Part shown: positions 63,773 through 64,000 of the stretch, in pieces
Layout of the letters: each line of letters opens with the position of its first letter
Numbering within the stretch: position 1 is the stretch's first letter
DNA from: Chamaea fasciata
Lineage: Eukaryota; Chordata; Aves; Passeriformes; Sylviidae
DNA: 64,000 nt
Direction of reading: 5' to 3'
NCBI GenBank assembly: GCA_029207755.1
Contig: JARCOQ010000008.1
Location: 28,261,021-28,325,020 of the forward strand
The notes under the pieces: model-generated
Databases searched by the model: none
What the model saw: the letters and a program-made list of their open reading frames with translations, nothing else
What the model was told of the DNA's origin: nothing
Made by a program: the position numbers and the translations under genes

Positions 63773-63957
63773 AAACTGCCTGAATTAAGTGACTGCTGTG
63801 AAACGTCAGAATTAAAACACTGTAAAGCATCAAAGGGAAAATGATTCGTCAGGCCACTTCCCCTGGTCTATGGATCACAGCTGTAAGGAAAAACAGCACA
63901 GACTAATCCTAAATGGATCATTCAATTGGAATCTGAAACAGGAACAGAAGCTCTTAC

Positions 63958-64000
63958 CTTCAAAAGAAATTGTGGGGTGTTCTTTCCTAACACATTGCTG
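63958..64000 (-). CDS. SEMA5B: SEMA5B coding exon, partial (first in window, 5' end beyond edge)
   Basis: This is the 3' part of a coding exon cut by the window edge. On the minus strand it reads 14 codons plus one G, ending in HPTISFE, then the donor gtaagagc at 63957. The peptide contains QQC followed by a KEHPTISFE-like stretch. This matches, from my memory of the family, the segment just after the signal peptide and before the sema domain of SEMA5B, where human has a Q-Q-L-C ... K-H-P-T-V-A-F-E-D pattern. The single trailing G joins the AT that opens the exon at 49356 to make an Asp codon. That frame continuity, the donor and the family match together support it. The acceptor and the start codon are not visible. 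Confidence 0.88.

Larger units (their letters stand above)
49357..63957 (-). other. SEMA5B: SEMA5B intron (about 14.6 kb)
   Basis: This intron is mostly unique sequence. It contains a CR1 3' fragment at 56456-56625, an L3-like 3' tail with TTA repeats near 58630-58715, an imperfect 46 bp tandem duplication at 63070-63161, and an MIR/L3-like relic near 63670-63772. I recognise no exons. Confidence 0.87.

Noticed and set aside
1..64000. tRNA, rRNA, operons, or a prokaryotic-type novel system
   Set aside because: No cloverleaf, rRNA or compact gene arrangement is visible. The sequence is a vertebrate gene interior.

Overview
This is a vertebrate, almost certainly avian, genomic window. Two 3'-end fragments of a bird-type CR1 LINE and a solo ERV-L-type LTR common in neoavian genomes point to a bird other than a galliform. 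Interspersed repeats are otherwise sparse and introns are long. No prokaryotic, plasmid or phage content is visible.

The whole window lies inside one gene on the minus strand. I identify it as SEMA5B (semaphorin-5B) from six spliced exons. In transcript order they are 64000-63958 (cut by the window edge), 49356-49257, 34276-34231, 10830-10768, 1519-1421 and 682-469. All visible junctions are GT/AG, and the phases join without a break into 565 nt, or 188 codons plus 1 nt. They encode the N-terminal part of the extracellular sema domain. The 5' UTR, signal peptide, rest of the sema domain, PSI and thrombospondin repeats, transmembrane segment and tail lie outside the window.

Over 99% of the window is intron: about 14.6 kb (63957-49357), 15.0 kb (49256-34277), 23.4 kb (34230-10831), 9.2 kb (10767-1520), 738 bp (1420-683), and the start of another (468-1). 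The introns hold an orphan CpG island (about 26330-26640), a weaker CpG-rich stretch (about 47320-47875), a solo LTR (39245-39819), two CR1 fragments in opposite orientation, several ancient L3/MIR-like relics, microsatellites, two G/T-only tracts and a polypurine tract.

I see no second protein-coding gene, no RNA gene and nothing resembling an undescribed multi-gene system. The points most worth checking are the intronic CpG island as a possible internal promoter or regulatory element, the splicing architecture around the 46, 63 and 99 bp exons, and the low-complexity tracts.
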